Positions 36,663 through 46,490 of a stretch of DNA of 64,000 nucleotides are shown here, piece by piece. Position numbers and translations under genes: made by a program. Below the pieces are notes generated by a model. That model saw only the letters and a program-made list of their open reading frames with translations. It had not been told where the DNA came from and made no database searches. The stretch is from the NCBI RefSeq assembly GCF_001028665.1, contig NZ_CP011504.1:62001-126000 (forward strand), written 5' to 3'. The first letter of the stretch is position 1, and each line of letters begins with the position of its first letter. Source of the stretch: Burkholderia pyrrocinia. GTDB lineage: Bacteria > Pseudomonadota > Gammaproteobacteria > Burkholderiales > Burkholderiaceae.

Positions 36663-38195
36663 TCACTCGACCGACAGCTGCAGGTTCATCTGCGAGCGTT
36701 CGGTATCGCCGGCCGTATCGCGATCGGCCTGCGACGCCGGCGTGAGGCGCGCGCGCTCGATCGTATCGAGATACTCGGGCGTCACGTCGCCGGTGATGTA
36801 GTTGCCGTCGAAGCACGACGCCTCGAAGCGTTCGAGCTTCGGGTTGATGTCGCGCACCGCGCGGCGCAGGTCGTCGACGTCCTGGTAGATCAGGTGGTCG
36901 GCGCCGATGATCTTCGCGACTTCATCGTCGGTGCGGCCGTGTGCGACGAGTTCGCCGCGCGTCGGCATGTCGATGCCGTACACGTTCGGGAACTTCACGG
37001 GCGGCGCCGCCGACGCGAAGATCACCGACTTCGCGCCCGCATCGCGCGCCATCTGCACGATTTCATGCGAGGTCGTGCCGCGCACGATCGAATCGTCGAC
37101 GATCAGCACGTTCTTGTCCTTGAACTCGATGCTCATCGCGTTGAGCTTCTGGCGCACCGACTTCTTGCGCACGGCCTGCCCCGGCATGATGAACGTACGG
37201 CCGACGTAGCGGTTCTTGAAGAAGCCTTCGCGATACTCGACGCCGAGCTTCGCGGCGACCTGCATCGCGGCCGGGCGCGACGAGTCGGGAATCGGCATCA
37301 CGACGTCGATCGGCACGTTCGGCAGCTCGCGCTTGATCTTCTCGGCGAGATAGTCGCCCATGCGCAGGCGCACGTTGTAGACGGGCACGCCGTCGAGGCA
37401 CGAATCCGGACGCGCGAGGTACACGTATTCGAACATGCACGGATTCAGCGTCGGCTGCTCCGCGCATTGCTGGCTGTGGAAGTTGCCGGCCGGATCGATG
37501 AAGACCGCCTCGCCCGGCTTCACGTCGCGTACGAATTCGAAACCGATGCCTTCGACCGCGACCGACTCCGACGCGACCATCCACTCGGTGCCGTGCTCCG
37601 TTTCGAGCTTGCCGATGCAGAGCGGGCGGATGCCGAACGGATCGCGGAACGCGAGCAGGCCGTAGCCGGCGATCAGCGACACGATCGCATACGAGCCCTG
37701 CAGGCGGCGATGGACGCCCGAAACCGCCTTGAACACCGAGGCCGGATCGAGCTCGAGGCCCGTCGTCGACAGTTGCAGTTCGTGCGCGAACACGTTGAGC
37801 AGCACTTCGCTGTCGGAATTGGTGTTGATGTGCCGGCGGTCGATCCGGAACATCTCGTCCTTCAGTTGCTGCCAGTTCGTCAGGTTGCCGTTGTGCGCGA
37901 GGATGATCCCGAACGGCGCGTTCACGTAGAACGGCTGCGCCTCGGCTTCGCTCGTCGCCGAACCGGCCGTCGGGTAGCGCACCTGGCCGATGCCGTAGGT
38001 GCCGGGCAGGCTGCGCATGTTGCGCGTGCGGAACACGTCGCGCACCATGCCGTTCGCCTTGTACATGTGGAAATTGCTGCCGTCCGCCGTCGCGATGCCC
38101 GCTGCGTCCTGACCGCGATGCTGCAGCAGCAGCAAGCTGTCATAGATCAGCTGGTTGACCGGGGATTGGGAGATAACGCCTACGATGCCGCACAT
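36663..38195 (-). CDS. purF: Amidophosphoribosyltransferase
   Basis: A 510-residue enzyme for the first step of purine synthesis (PRPP + glutamine to phosphoribosylamine). The N-terminal nucleophile is Cys2 in MCGIVGVI after removal of Met; there is no long propeptide. The glutaminase domain (LLLLQHRGQDAAGIATADGS) spans about residues 2-235, and the PRTase domain has the PRPP loop VLIVDDSIVRGTTSHEIVQM. Part of the classic dedD-cvpA-purF order. Any promoter for metZ must lie in or just after its 3' end. Confidence 0.97.
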   Translation of the reverse strand: MCGIVGVISQSPVNQLIYDSLLLLQHRGQDAAGIATADGSNFHMYKANGMVRDVFRTRNMRSLPGTYGIGQVRYPTAGSATSEAEAQPFYVNAPFGIILAHNGNLTNWQQLKDEMFRIDRRHINTNSDSEVLLNVFAHELQLSTTGLELDPASVFKAVSGVHRRLQGSYAIVSLIAGYGLLAFRDPFGIRPLCIGKLETEHGTEWMVASESVAVEGIGFEFVRDVKPGEAVFIDPAGNFHSQQCAEQPTLNPCMFEYVYLARPDSCLDGVPVYNVRLRMGDYLAEKIKRELPNVPIDVVMPIPDSSRPAAMQVAAKLGVEYREGFFKNRYVGRTFIMPGQAVRKKSVRQKLNAMSIEFKDKNVLIVDDSIVRGTTSHEIVQMARDAGAKSVIFASAAPPVKFPNVYGIDMPTRGELVAHGRTDDEVAKIIGADHLIYQDVDDLRRAVRDINPKLERFEASCFDGNYITGDVTPEYLDTIERARLTPASQADRDTAGDTERSQMNLQLSVE

Positions 38196-38246
38196 GGCAT
38201 GTCCTTCAGAATGACAAAATCGGTTACGTCCTGCCCGGCCGCGTCG

Positions 38247-38741
38247 TCACACGCGTACGTACTGGGCCATGCCGTCGGGCAGGAGCTGCTTCAGCTCGTG
38301 CACGCCCTGTTCGGCGAAAGGACGCAATAGCGCATTGCGCCAGAAATCCTGTTTGGGCAGTTCGGTCAGCCCGGCCGCCGCGACCAGCAGCACCACCAGC
38401 ACACAGCCGCGGACGAGCCCGAACATCATGCCCAGCGAGCGATCGACACCGCCCAGGCCGCTCGCCTGCGCGATCCGCGACAGCAGCGCGTTCGCGACGC
38501 CGGCGACCAGCACGACGCCGATCACGACCAACGCGAAGGCGATCACCCACTGCGTCAGCGCGCCGCCCGGCCAGTTCGCCGGGATGTACGGCACGACCAG
38601 CCCGACGTAGCGGCCCGCGATCACGATCGCCGCAATCCAGCCGATCAGCCCGAAAATCTCCGACACGAAGCCGCGCCACGCACCGCGCAGCGCCGACAAC
38701 ACGATCACCGCCAATACAGCGTAGTCGAAAGCCGTCAGCAT
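38247..38741 (-). CDS. cvpA: CvpA family membrane protein
   Basis: A 164-residue inner-membrane protein with four hydrophobic segments: LTAFDYAVLAVIVLSALRGA, SEIFGLIGWIAAIVIAGRYV, WVIAFALVVIGVVLVAGVAN and GLVRGCVLVVLLVAAAGLTE. CvpA is needed for colicin V production in E. coli and has been linked to envelope homeostasis. It lies six bases after the SPOR gene and 51 bases before purF, as in many proteobacteria. Confidence 0.92.
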   Translation of the reverse strand: MLTAFDYAVLAVIVLSALRGAWRGFVSEIFGLIGWIAAIVIAGRYVGLVVPYIPANWPGGALTQWVIAFALVVIGVVLVAGVANALLSRIAQASGLGGVDRSLGMMFGLVRGCVLVVLLVAAAGLTELPKQDFWRNALLRPFAEQGVHELKQLLPDGMAQYVRV

Positions 38742-38747
38742 CGTGCG

Positions 38748-39584
38748 TTACTGCGTCAGACCGGCTTCGCGCACCTTCGCGATCGCGGCGGAAGCCGCCG
38801 CGCGATCCGCGAACGGGCCGGCACGCAACAGTGTAGCCGTGCTGCCGTCTGCCTGCTTGCGATGCTCGACATATGCGGGCACACCCGCAGATTTCAACTT
38901 GGTGGCCCACGAACGGGCCGTCGCGTCTTCCTTGAACGAACCGAGCTGCACCGCGAAGCGCGCACCGGCCGGCGATGACGGCGACGACGCATCGTCGCTG
39001 TCCGGGCTCGCTGTGTCGGCATTCGCGACGGTCGCCGGAGCCGGCTTCGGCGCCGCCGGTTTCGCCGCGGGGGCGGCCGGCTTCGGTGCGGGCTTCGGCG
39101 GCGTCACGCTCGCCGTGGTCGTCGTATCGGGCTTCGCGGCCGGCTTGGCGGCATCCTTCGGCGCAGGCGCCGGGGCCGCCGCGACGGCGGTGTCGGATGC
39201 CGGCGGCTCGTCGTGCGCGACGCCAGCCTGCACGTCGGACGCATCGTCGTCACGTGGCGCGACCGCCTGGTGCGCGGGCCGGTTCGGAATGTCGATCGCG
39301 ATGTCGTCCGTCACCGGCTTCGGGTGCGAATCGAGCACCATCGGCAGCACGATCACGGCGGCCACGACGAGCGCGATCGCGCCGACGAGGCGACGGCGCG
39401 CGCGTTGCTTTTCTGGAAGGGTCGGATCGAGGAGCAGCGCGTCCGATTCCGGACGCTCGGTGCGGCGCGGACGCCGCTCGACGCGTTCAGTGCGCTCCGT
39501 GCGCACGTTCCGGGAGGTCCCGGTGCGACCGCCGCGCCGCGTGGGCGCGTCGTCGTCTTTTTTGCCGAACGAGAAAATTCCCAT
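38748..39584 (-). CDS. SPOR domain protein, DedD-like
   Basis: A 278-residue single-pass inner-membrane protein. Residues 1-45 are basic and cytoplasmic (RTERTERVERRPRRTERPES), one transmembrane helix follows (LVGAIALVVAAVIVLPMVLD, about 65-84), then a Pro/Ala/Lys-rich linker and a C-terminal SPOR domain (ARFAVQLGSFKEDATARSWA ... VEHRKQADGSTATLLRAGPF). SPOR domains bind denuded septal peptidoglycan, so a role in cell division is expected. Position between folC and cvpA is that of dedD. Confidence 0.9.
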   Translation of the reverse strand: MGIFSFGKKDDDAPTRRGGRTGTSRNVRTERTERVERRPRRTERPESDALLLDPTLPEKQRARRRLVGAIALVVAAVIVLPMVLDSHPKPVTDDIAIDIPNRPAHQAVAPRDDDASDVQAGVAHDEPPASDTAVAAAPAPAPKDAAKPAAKPDTTTTASVTPPKPAPKPAAPAAKPAAPKPAPATVANADTASPDSDDASSPSSPAGARFAVQLGSFKEDATARSWATKLKSAGVPAYVEHRKQADGSTATLLRAGPFADRAAASAAIAKVREAGLTQ

Positions 39585-39613
39585 GAATGGCTGAGTCCGA
39601 AACTGCCCGTCAG

Positions 39614-40924
39614 TCAGTGTTGCTGCGATTTACGGTAGGCCAGCACGCCGGCAACCGTATGGAAACTGCCGAAAACCACGATTCTATCATTCTCGGATGC
39701 TCTTTTTAGTGCATCGCGAAACGCTTCTGCCGGCGACGCGTAACGCGTCACGCTCGAATCGGCCCCCTCCTCCACGCCGGCCTTGCGCAGCGCGGCTTCG
39801 AGCTGCTCCGCGGAGGCCGCGCGCGGCAGCGGCAGGTCGGTCACGCACCAGTGGTCGATCTCGCCTTTCAGGTGCCGCAGCACGCCGTCGATGTCCTTGT
39901 CGTGCATCGCGCCGAACACTGCGTACGTGTACGGGAAGAAGCCCATGTTGCCGAGATTCTGCTCGAGCACGGCCGCCGCATGCGGGTTGTGCGCGACGTC
40001 GAGCACGATCGCCGGCTTGCCGGGCAGCACCTGGAAGCGCCCCGGCAGCTCGACGTTCGCGAGCCCGAGCCGGATGTCCTGCGCGGACACCGGCAGCACC
40101 GGGCGCAGCGCCTCGAGCGCGGCGAGCGCGGCCGATGCATTGATCAGCTGATTCGCGCCGCGCAGCGCCGGATACGCAAGCGCCGGATAGCGCTTCTCGC
40201 GACCGAGGTAGCTCCACTGCTGGCGCTCCGCGCCCGCCTGCGCCTCGTAGCGGAAATCGCGGCCGACGAGCCACAAGTCGGCGCCGATCGCTTCGGCATG
40301 GTCGACGAGCGTCTGCGGCGCGGCAGGATCGCCGCAGATCGCCGGCTTGCCCGCGCGGAAGATCCCGGCCTTCTCGAACGCGATTTTCTCGCGCGTGTCG
40401 CCGAGGTATTCGGTGTGGTCGATGTCGATGCTCGTGACGATCGCGCAATCGGTATCGATGATGTTGACCGCATCGAGCCGGCCGCCGAGGCCGACTTCGA
40501 GGATCACCGCATCGAGCCCGCGCGACGCGAACAGATGCAGGATCGCGAGCGTCGTGAATTCGAAGTACGTGAGCGACACGGGTTCGGGCAGCGACGTGCG
40601 CGCGGCTTCGACGGCCTCGAAGTGCGGCAGCAGTTCGTCATCGGTGACGTTCTGCCCGTTCACGCGCGCGCGCTCGTTGAATTCGAGCAGGTGCGGCGAC
40701 GTGTGGCAGCCGACCTTGTAGCCCGCGCGCACGAGGATCGTCTCGAGGAACGCGCAGGTCGAGCCCTTGCCGTTCGTGCCGCCGACGGTGATGACGGGAC
40801 ACGCGAATTCGAGCTGCAGCGCCGCCTTGACCTGCCCGATGCGGGTCAGGCCCATGTCGATGCCGACCGGGTGCGCGCGCTCGAGATGCGAAAGCCACGC
40901 GTCGAGAGTGGGAAAAGTGCTCAT
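39614..40924 (-). CDS. folC: Folylpolyglutamate synthase / dihydrofolate synthase
   Basis: A 436-residue Mur-ligase-family enzyme adding glutamate to dihydropteroate and folates. The ATP loop is VGGTNGKGSTCAFLE, and GYKVGCHTSPHLLEFNERAR is the family's next block; DIDHTEYLGDTREKIAFEKA and VLDVAHNPHAAAVLE mark the Mur-ligase core and second domain. Lies between accD and the SPOR gene. accD has its own terminator, so folC is probably transcribed partly from a separate start. Confidence 0.96.
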   Translation of the reverse strand: MSTFPTLDAWLSHLERAHPVGIDMGLTRIGQVKAALQLEFACPVITVGGTNGKGSTCAFLETILVRAGYKVGCHTSPHLLEFNERARVNGQNVTDDELLPHFEAVEAARTSLPEPVSLTYFEFTTLAILHLFASRGLDAVILEVGLGGRLDAVNIIDTDCAIVTSIDIDHTEYLGDTREKIAFEKAGIFRAGKPAICGDPAAPQTLVDHAEAIGADLWLVGRDFRYEAQAGAERQQWSYLGREKRYPALAYPALRGANQLINASAALAALEALRPVLPVSAQDIRLGLANVELPGRFQVLPGKPAIVLDVAHNPHAAAVLEQNLGNMGFFPYTYAVFGAMHDKDIDGVLRHLKGEIDHWCVTDLPLPRAASAEQLEAALRKAGVEEGADSSVTRYASPAEAFRDALKRASENDRIVVFGSFHTVAGVLAYRKSQQH

Positions 40925-40957
40925 CGGATCAAATCTGGATCGGTACCGCCACTACGC

Positions 40958-41005
40958 CAAAAAAACGAAGCGCGCCGCCTGACGCTGAAGCCAGGCGACG
41001 CGCAG
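40958..41005 (-). terminator. Intrinsic terminator of accD
   Basis: On the minus strand GCGCGTCGCCTG-GCTTCAGCGT-CAGGCGGCGCGC is followed by TTCGTTTTTTT. It lies between accD and folC and separates the trp-accD unit from the folC-purF unit. Confidence 0.88.
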
Positions 41006-41025
41006 GGTTCACCACCTCGCGCCGG

Positions 41026-41898
41026 TCAGGCCAGCGCGTCGGCCGGCTGTCGCTGCAGCAGCGCGAGCAGCTGCGCGATCTCGTCGCGCATCTTGCGGCG
41101 GTCGACGATCATGTCGATCGCGCCCGTGGTCAGCAGGAATTCGGCGCGCTGGAAACCTTCCGGCAGCTTCTCGCGGACCGTCTGCTCGATCACGCGCGGG
41201 CCGGCGAAGCCGATCAGCGCCTTCGGTTCGGCGATCACGACGTCGCCGAGGAACGCGAAGCTCGCCGACACGCCGCCCATCGTCGGGTCGGTCAGCACCG
41301 AGATGAACGGCAGCTTCGCTTCGGCCAGCTTGGTCAGCATCGCGGTGGTTTTCGCCATCTGCATCAGCGACAGCAGGCTTTCCTGCATCCGTGCGCCACC
41401 CGACGCCGTGAAGCAGATGAACGGCACGTGCTGTTCCAGCGCGTTCTGCGCGCCGCGCGCAAAGCGCTCGCCGACGACCGAGCCCATCGAGCCGCCCATG
41501 AACGAGAATTCGAAGCAGGCCGCGACGACGGGCAGCGTGTGGATCGCACCGCCCATCACGACCATCGCGTCGGTCTCGCCCGTCTCGTCCATCGCTTCCT
41601 TCAGACGATCGGGATACTTGCGGCTGTCCTTGAACTTCAGCGAGTCGACCGGCACGATTTCCTGGCCGATTTCATAGCGGCCTTCCGGATCGAGCAGCCC
41701 GTCCAGACGCTCGCGCGCGCCGATGCGCATGTGGTGATCGCACTTCGGGCACACGTGCAGGTTCGCGTCCACGTCGTTGCGGTACAGCACCGCCTCGCAG
41801 GACGGGCACTTGACCCACAGGCCTTCCGGAATGCCCTTGCGGCTTTTCGGGTCGGTCTGCTTGATCTTCGGCGGCAACAGTTTGTCGAGCCAGCTCAT
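41026..41898 (-). CDS. accD: Acetyl-CoA carboxylase carboxyltransferase beta subunit
   Basis: A 290-residue subunit of the carboxyltransferase. The N-terminal zinc ribbon has two CxxC pairs ([17 protein letters not shown] then [20 protein letters not shown]). The crotonase-fold core carries [20 protein letters not shown] and [20 protein letters not shown], the acetyl-CoA/biotin site glycines. Partner AccA is elsewhere. It follows trpA, an order conserved in many proteobacteria. Confidence 0.97.
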   Translation of the reverse strand: MSWLDKLLPPKIKQTDPKSRKGIPEGLWVKCPSCEAVLYRNDVDANLHVCPKCDHHMRIGARERLDGLLDPEGRYEIGQEIVPVDSLKFKDSRKYPDRLKEAMDETGETDAMVVMGGAIHTLPVVAACFEFSFMGGSMGSVVGERFARGAQNALEQHVPFICFTASGGARMQESLLSLMQMAKTTAMLTKLAEAKLPFISVLTDPTMGGVSASFAFLGDVVIAEPKALIGFAGPRVIEQTVREKLPEGFQRAEFLLTTGAIDMIVDRRKMRDEIAQLLALLQRQPADALA

Positions 41899-41963
41899 CG
41901 TATGGTTTCCTGTTCCGTGGCGGGCCGGGCCGGGTAGCCCGTTCCCGCCATCCTATGTTGGTG

Positions 41964-42779
41964 TTATCGCGCCGTCTTGCCCGCGCCGTCCAGCGCGGCG
42001 CGCAGCTCGGCGATGAACGCCTTCAGCGCGGCGGCGGCGCCTTCCGGCGCGGCGCTTTCGAGCAGTTGCACGAGGCGGCTGCCGATCACGACGGCGTCCG
42101 ACACTTCGGCCACCGCGCGCGCCGTTTCGGCGTCGCGGATGCCGAAGCCGACGCCTACCGGAACCGGCACGCGCGACTTGATGGCCGGGATTTTACCCGC
42201 AATGCTCGAAACATCCAGATTTCCCGCGCCGGTCACGCCCTTGAGCGACACGTAATACACGTAGCCGCTCGCGATCTTGCCGACGTCGGCGATGCGTTCG
42301 TCGGTCGACGTGGGCGCGAGCAGGAAGATCGGATCGATCTGCGCGGCGCGCATCTTTTCGGCGAACACGCCCGCCTCTTCCGGCGGATAGTCGACGACGA
42401 GCACGCCGTCGACACCGGCCGCCTGCGCTTCGGTCGCAAACGTGTCGACGCCCATCCGCTCGATCGGGTTCGCATAGCCCATCAGCACGACGGGGGTTTT
42501 GGGGTCGGTTTCGCGGAAGCGCTTCACGTCCGCGAGCACGCTCTTCAGCGTGACGCCGCGCGCGAGCGCGCGTTCCGACGAGCGCTGGATCACGGGGCCG
42601 TCGGCCATCGGGTCCGAGAACGGCACGCCGAGCTCGATCACGTCCGCGCCGCCTTCGGCGAGCGCGTGCATGAATTCGACGGTCTTCGCGGGATCGGGGT
42701 CGCCTGCCGTGATGAACGGGATCAGGCCCTTTCGGCCTTGTTCGGCGAGCGCTGCAAAGGTCTGCTGGATACGGGACAT
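41964..42779 (-). CDS. trpA: Tryptophan synthase alpha subunit
   Basis: A 271-residue TIM barrel that cleaves indole-glycerol phosphate. Start at 42779 ([20 protein letters not shown]) behind CAGGAAAATTGCC. The catalytic glutamate is in [20 protein letters not shown], and the active-site aspartate follows in [12 protein letters not shown]. Phosphate-binding [10 protein letters not shown] and [10 protein letters not shown] close the barrel. Separated from trpB by the DNA methylase gene, so channelling partners are not adjacent genes here. Confidence 0.97.
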   Translation of the reverse strand: MSRIQQTFAALAEQGRKGLIPFITAGDPDPAKTVEFMHALAEGGADVIELGVPFSDPMADGPVIQRSSERALARGVTLKSVLADVKRFRETDPKTPVVLMGYANPIERMGVDTFATEAQAAGVDGVLVVDYPPEEAGVFAEKMRAAQIDPIFLLAPTSTDERIADVGKIASGYVYYVSLKGVTGAGNLDVSSIAGKIPAIKSRVPVPVGVGFGIRDAETARAVAEVSDAVVIGSRLVQLLESAAPEGAAAALKAFIAELRAALDGAGKTAR

Positions 42780-42799
42780 GGCAATTTTCCTGTGTCGAC

Positions 42800-42829
42800 C
42801 CGGAGTTGGCGCTTTAGCGCTTACTCCGG
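42800..42829 (-). other. Hairpin in the trpA leader
   Basis: CCGGAGT (42800-42806) and ACTCCGG (42823-42829) pair, with inner GCG/CGC pairs around CTTTAG. It lies 21 bases ahead of the trpA ATG in the 90-base gap after the methylase; no T-run follows. Confidence 0.6.
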
Positions 42830-42869
42830 ACCCATACAAAGTAAGAGTTCGGCGATACGGCCGCGCGAT

Positions 42870-43721
42870 TCACGCGCATGCCGGCGCGGCAAGCGCGTTC
42901 ACACGCTCGTGCGCGATCGCACAATAACTTTCGTTGATCTCGTAGCCGACGAAGTCGCGCCCCTGCCGTGCGCAGGCCACCGCGGTCGTGCCGCTGCCCA
43001 TGAACGGATCGAGCACGCGGCCGCCCGGCGGGCAGCTTGCGAGCACCATCCGCTCGATGATTTCCAGCGGCTTCTGGGTCGGATGATCGACGCGCTCCGC
43101 GTGCTGCCGGTGCAGGCGCGAGACCGACCAGACGTCCTTCGGGTTGTAGCCCATCTCCAGCCACTTGCTGCCTTCGAACAGCTTGCGCGAACGGGCCTTC
43201 TTCGTGTCGGCGTCGTACGGGATGCGGACCGGATCGAGATCGAAGTAATACGCCTTGGAAACCGCGAAAAAGCCGATATTGTCGTGCACCGACGTGAAAC
43301 GGCGCGTCGTGCCGCCCATGCTCGGCACGCGCCGGTCCCAGATGATCTCGTTGACCATCGTGAGCTGCGTCTTCAGGAAACTGAAGATTTCCGGCGCGTA
43401 CTGCCATGTGCAGAAAATGTACATCGACCCGCTCGGCTTGAGCTTCGGAATCGCGAGCTCGAGCCACTCGCGCGTCCACGCGAGAAACACGTCGCCCGAA
43501 CGCTTGTCCGAGTCGTTGCCGTAGTCCTTGCCGAGCCCGTACGGCGGATCGGCCACGATCAGGTCGATCGACGCATCCGGCAGGTGCGCGGCATCGGTCA
43601 GGAAATCGCGGTTATGCAGTTCGATACCGGACGGCAGCGCGCGCGGCACGGCGGCGGCAGGCTGAACCGCCTCCGCCTCGCTCGCGGCACCGCCGCCCGG
43701 CTCTTCGATCAGGTCACGCAT
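42870..43721 (-). CDS. Site-specific DNA adenine methyltransferase (beta class)
   Basis: A 283-residue solitary N6-adenine or N4-cytosine methylase. Motif IV DPPY is at residues 58-61 (LIVADPPYGLGKDYG) and precedes the target-recognition region; motif I DPFMGSGTTAVACARQG is near residues 238-255, so the order is that of beta-class enzymes such as CcrM. The N-terminal 30 residues are low-complexity. No restriction enzyme is adjacent. From memory, the B. cenocepacia orthologue at this locus methylates CACAG and affects biofilm and motility genes. It starts nine bases after trpB and precedes trpA. Confidence 0.93.
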   Translation of the reverse strand: MRDLIEEPGGGAASEAEAVQPAAAVPRALPSGIELHNRDFLTDAAHLPDASIDLIVADPPYGLGKDYGNDSDKRSGDVFLAWTREWLELAIPKLKPSGSMYIFCTWQYAPEIFSFLKTQLTMVNEIIWDRRVPSMGGTTRRFTSVHDNIGFFAVSKAYYFDLDPVRIPYDADTKKARSRKLFEGSKWLEMGYNPKDVWSVSRLHRQHAERVDHPTQKPLEIIERMVLASCPPGGRVLDPFMGSGTTAVACARQGRDFVGYEINESYCAIAHERVNALAAPACA

Positions 43722-43730
43722 CGGTCGGGG

Positions 43731-44924
43731 TCAGAGCTCGATGCCCGATCGCTCGGCGACCGTGTGCATGTCCTTGTCGCCGCGGCCCGACAGGTTGACG
43801 AGCAGGATCTTGTCCTTCGGCAACGTCGGCGCGAGCTTCACGCCATACGCGATCGCGTGGCTCGACTCGAGCGCGGGAATGATCCCCTCGATCCGGCAGC
43901 AGTCGTGGAACGCCTTCAGCGCTTCCTCGTCGGTGATCGGCACGTACTGCGCGCGGCCGCTGTCCTTCAGCCAGGCGTGCTCGGGGCCGACGCCCGGATA
44001 GTCGAGGCCCGCCGACACCGAATGCGTCTCGATGATCTGGCCGTTGTCGTCCTGCAGCAGGTACGTGCGGTTGCCGTGCAGCACGCCCGGGCTGCCGGCG
44101 ATCAGCGACGCCGCGTGATGGCCCGTATCGAGGCCGTCGCCGGCCGCTTCGACGCCGATCAGCTGCACGGACTGGTCGTCGATGTACGGATAGAAGATGC
44201 CCATCGCGTTCGAGCCGCCGCCGACGCAGGCGATCACCGCGTCCGGCTGACGGCCTGCGAGCTCGGGCATCTGCACCTTGCACTCGTCGCCGATCACGCG
44301 CTGGAAGTCGCGCACCATCATCGGGTACGGGTGCGGGCCCGCGACCGTGCCGATGATGTAGAACGTGCTTTCGATGTTCGTGACCCAGTCGCGCATCGCT
44401 TCGTTCAGCGCATCCTTCAGCGTGCGCGAACCCGACTCGACCGGCACGACCGTCGCGCCGAGCAGCTTCATCCGGTAGACGTTCGCGGCCTGCCGGCGCA
44501 CGTCCTCGGAACCCATGTAGACGACGCACTCCATCCCGAAGCGCGCGCAGATCGTCGCGGTCGCGACGCCGTGCTGGCCGGCGCCCGTCTCGGCGATCAC
44601 GCGCTTCTTGCCCATGCGCTTCGCGAGCAGCGCCTGGCCGATCACGTTGTTGATCTTGTGCGCACCCGTGTGGTTCAGGTCCTCGCGCTTCAGGTAGATC
44701 TGCGCGCCGCCGAGCGTCTCGCTCCAGCGCTGCGCGTGATAGATCGGCGACGGACGGCCGACGAAATGCTTCAGCTCGCGCTCGAATTCGGCGACGAAGT
44801 CGGGATCGTTCTGGAATTTTTCATACGCCGCGCGCAGTTCGTCCAGCGCGTGAATCAGCGTCTCGGCGACGAACACGCCGCCGTACGGGCCGAAGTGGCC
44901 GCGAGCATCAGGAAGGTTGTACAT
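43731..44924 (-). CDS. trpB: Tryptophan synthase beta subunit
   Basis: A 397-residue PLP enzyme joining indole and serine. The PLP lysine is in [20 protein letters not shown]; the phosphate loop is [35 protein letters not shown] is the TrpB signature. Starts [20 protein letters not shown], the family N-terminus. Lies 55 bases downstream of trpF; the methylase gene follows. Confidence 0.98.
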   Translation of the reverse strand: MYNLPDARGHFGPYGGVFVAETLIHALDELRAAYEKFQNDPDFVAEFERELKHFVGRPSPIYHAQRWSETLGGAQIYLKREDLNHTGAHKINNVIGQALLAKRMGKKRVIAETGAGQHGVATATICARFGMECVVYMGSEDVRRQAANVYRMKLLGATVVPVESGSRTLKDALNEAMRDWVTNIESTFYIIGTVAGPHPYPMMVRDFQRVIGDECKVQMPELAGRQPDAVIACVGGGSNAMGIFYPYIDDQSVQLIGVEAAGDGLDTGHHAASLIAGSPGVLHGNRTYLLQDDNGQIIETHSVSAGLDYPGVGPEHAWLKDSGRAQYVPITDEEALKAFHDCCRIEGIIPALESSHAIAYGVKLAPTLPKDKILLVNLSGRGDKDMHTVAERSGIEL

Positions 44925-44979
44925 GGTGTCTCTCTCGATCGGTCGATGCGCCCCGCCTTCGGGGCCGCACCGGCTTGCA

Positions 44980-45681
44980 TCACCCGGCGTCCGCTTCGCG
45001 CACCGCGCGTACGAACGCCGCCATCCGGGCGTGATCCTTCACGCCCTTCGCGCCCTCCACTTCGATGCCACTCGAGACATCGACAGCAAACGGGCGCAAC
45101 TGGCGGATCGCATCACCGACGTTTTGCGCGCTCAAGCCACCACTCAAAACGGCCCGATGCGCGAGCTCTGCGGGAATAAGAGACCAATCGAAGACCTTGC
45201 CGCTACCGCCGTAGTCCGGCACCAGGGTGTCGAACAGGAGGCCGCGCGCTTTCGAATAATGAAGGTCCGATTCTACCAAATCGGACGGCTGCGTCGAGGG
45301 GCCGACGCGCACCGCGCGCAACCACGGCAGGCGTGCCGCGCGGCCGAGCGCGTCGCATTGCTCGGGCGTCTCGTCGCCATGAAGCTGCAGCAGCGTGAGC
45401 GGCACGTCGCGCACGACGGCTTCGATCTCGGCTTCGGTCGCATTCACGAACAGCCCGACCACCGACACGAACGGCGGCGCCAGGCGCGCGAGTTCGGCCG
45501 CCTGCGCGATCGTCACCGCGCGCGGGCTCTTCGGGTAGAACACGAGCCCGATCGCATCGGCGCCGAGCGCCGCCGCGTGCAGCACGTCCTCGGGACGCGA
45601 CAGCCCGCACAACTTGATGCGCGTGCGCGGCGGCACGCCGGCCGCGGCGGAAGTCGAAGGAGACACGGCGTGATCCGTCAT
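44980..45681 (-). CDS. trpF: Phosphoribosylanthranilate isomerase
   Basis: A 233-residue TIM barrel for the Amadori rearrangement in tryptophan synthesis. The general base cysteine is in [14 protein letters not shown] and the general acid aspartate in [20 protein letters not shown]. About 20 extra residues ([17 protein letters not shown]) precede the barrel. The ATG at 45681 overlaps the truA stop as ATGA; the longer open frame upstream is truA read in another phase. Confidence 0.96.
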   Translation of the reverse strand: MTDHAVSPSTSAAAGVPPRTRIKLCGLSRPEDVLHAAALGADAIGLVFYPKSPRAVTIAQAAELARLAPPFVSVVGLFVNATEAEIEAVVRDVPLTLLQLHGDETPEQCDALGRAARLPWLRAVRVGPSTQPSDLVESDLHYSKARGLLFDTLVPDYGGSGKVFDWSLIPAELAHRAVLSGGLSAQNVGDAIRQLRPFAVDVSSGIEVEGAKGVKDHARMAAFVRAVREADAG

Positions 45682-46490
45682 GATAGTGGGTCCAGATCGG
45701 CCCAGACGCTGCTCCACGGCACGCTGCCGAGCTGCGCGGGCGGGACGGCGAATTCCGCCGGGTAGCCGACGTGGGCGAGGTACAGCCCGTCGGCCATGAA
45801 CGTGGGTGCCGCGAGGTTGCGGTCGCGCCCGGCCAGCACGTCGGCGACCCAGTCGGCCGGCTGGCGGCCGCGCCCGACCGCGACGAGGCAACCCATCAGG
45901 TTGCGCACCATGTGATGCAGGAACGCGTTGGCGCGGAAGCGGAAATGGATGAAATGGCCTGCGCGCCGTACATCGATCTGGTACAGGTGTTTGACCGGTG
46001 TCTTCGACTGGCATTCCGACGACCGGAACGACGAGAAGTCGTGCTCGCCGATTAGGTGCCCGGCGGCGGCGCGCATCGCGTCGTCGTCGAGCGGCGTATG
46101 GATCCAGCCCGCGCGCCCGGCCAGCATCGGCGAACGCACGGGATGCACGTACAGCGCGTAGTAGTAGGTGCGCTCGAACGCCGAGAAACGCGCGTGGAAC
46201 GTCTCCGGCATCTGCTTCGCCCATTGCACCGACACGGTCGACGGCAGGAACGCATTGGTGCCGCGCACCCACGAGAATTCCTCGCGATCGAGGTCCGTAT
46301 CGAAGTGCACGACTTGCCCGAGCCCGTGCACGCCGGTGTCGGTCCGACCGGCCACCGTCGTGTGCAACGGCACCCGCGCGAACTCGGCCAGCGCATGCTG
46401 GAGGGCGTCCTGCACGGTCTTGCCGTGCGGCTGCGCCTGCCAGCCGCAGAACGCCGCACCGTCGTACTGAACGCCCAGCGCGATCCGCAT
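45678..46490 (-). CDS. truA: tRNA pseudouridine(38-40) synthase
   Basis: A 270-residue enzyme that modifies U38-40 in the anticodon arm. The catalytic aspartate is in [20 protein letters not shown], with the RNA-binding start [20 protein letters not shown]. The ATG at 46490 shares one base with the fimV stop; a GTG at 46493 would add one residue. Overlaps trpF by four bases, so fimV-truA-trpF are translationally coupled. Confidence 0.96.
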   Translation of the reverse strand: MRIALGVQYDGAAFCGWQAQPHGKTVQDALQHALAEFARVPLHTTVAGRTDTGVHGLGQVVHFDTDLDREEFSWVRGTNAFLPSTVSVQWAKQMPETFHARFSAFERTYYYALYVHPVRSPMLAGRAGWIHTPLDDDAMRAAAGHLIGEHDFSSFRSSECQSKTPVKHLYQIDVRRAGHFIHFRFRANAFLHHMVRNLMGCLVAVGRGRQPADWVADVLAGRDRNLAAPTFMADGLYLAHVGYPAEFAVPPAQLGSVPWSSVWADLDPLS

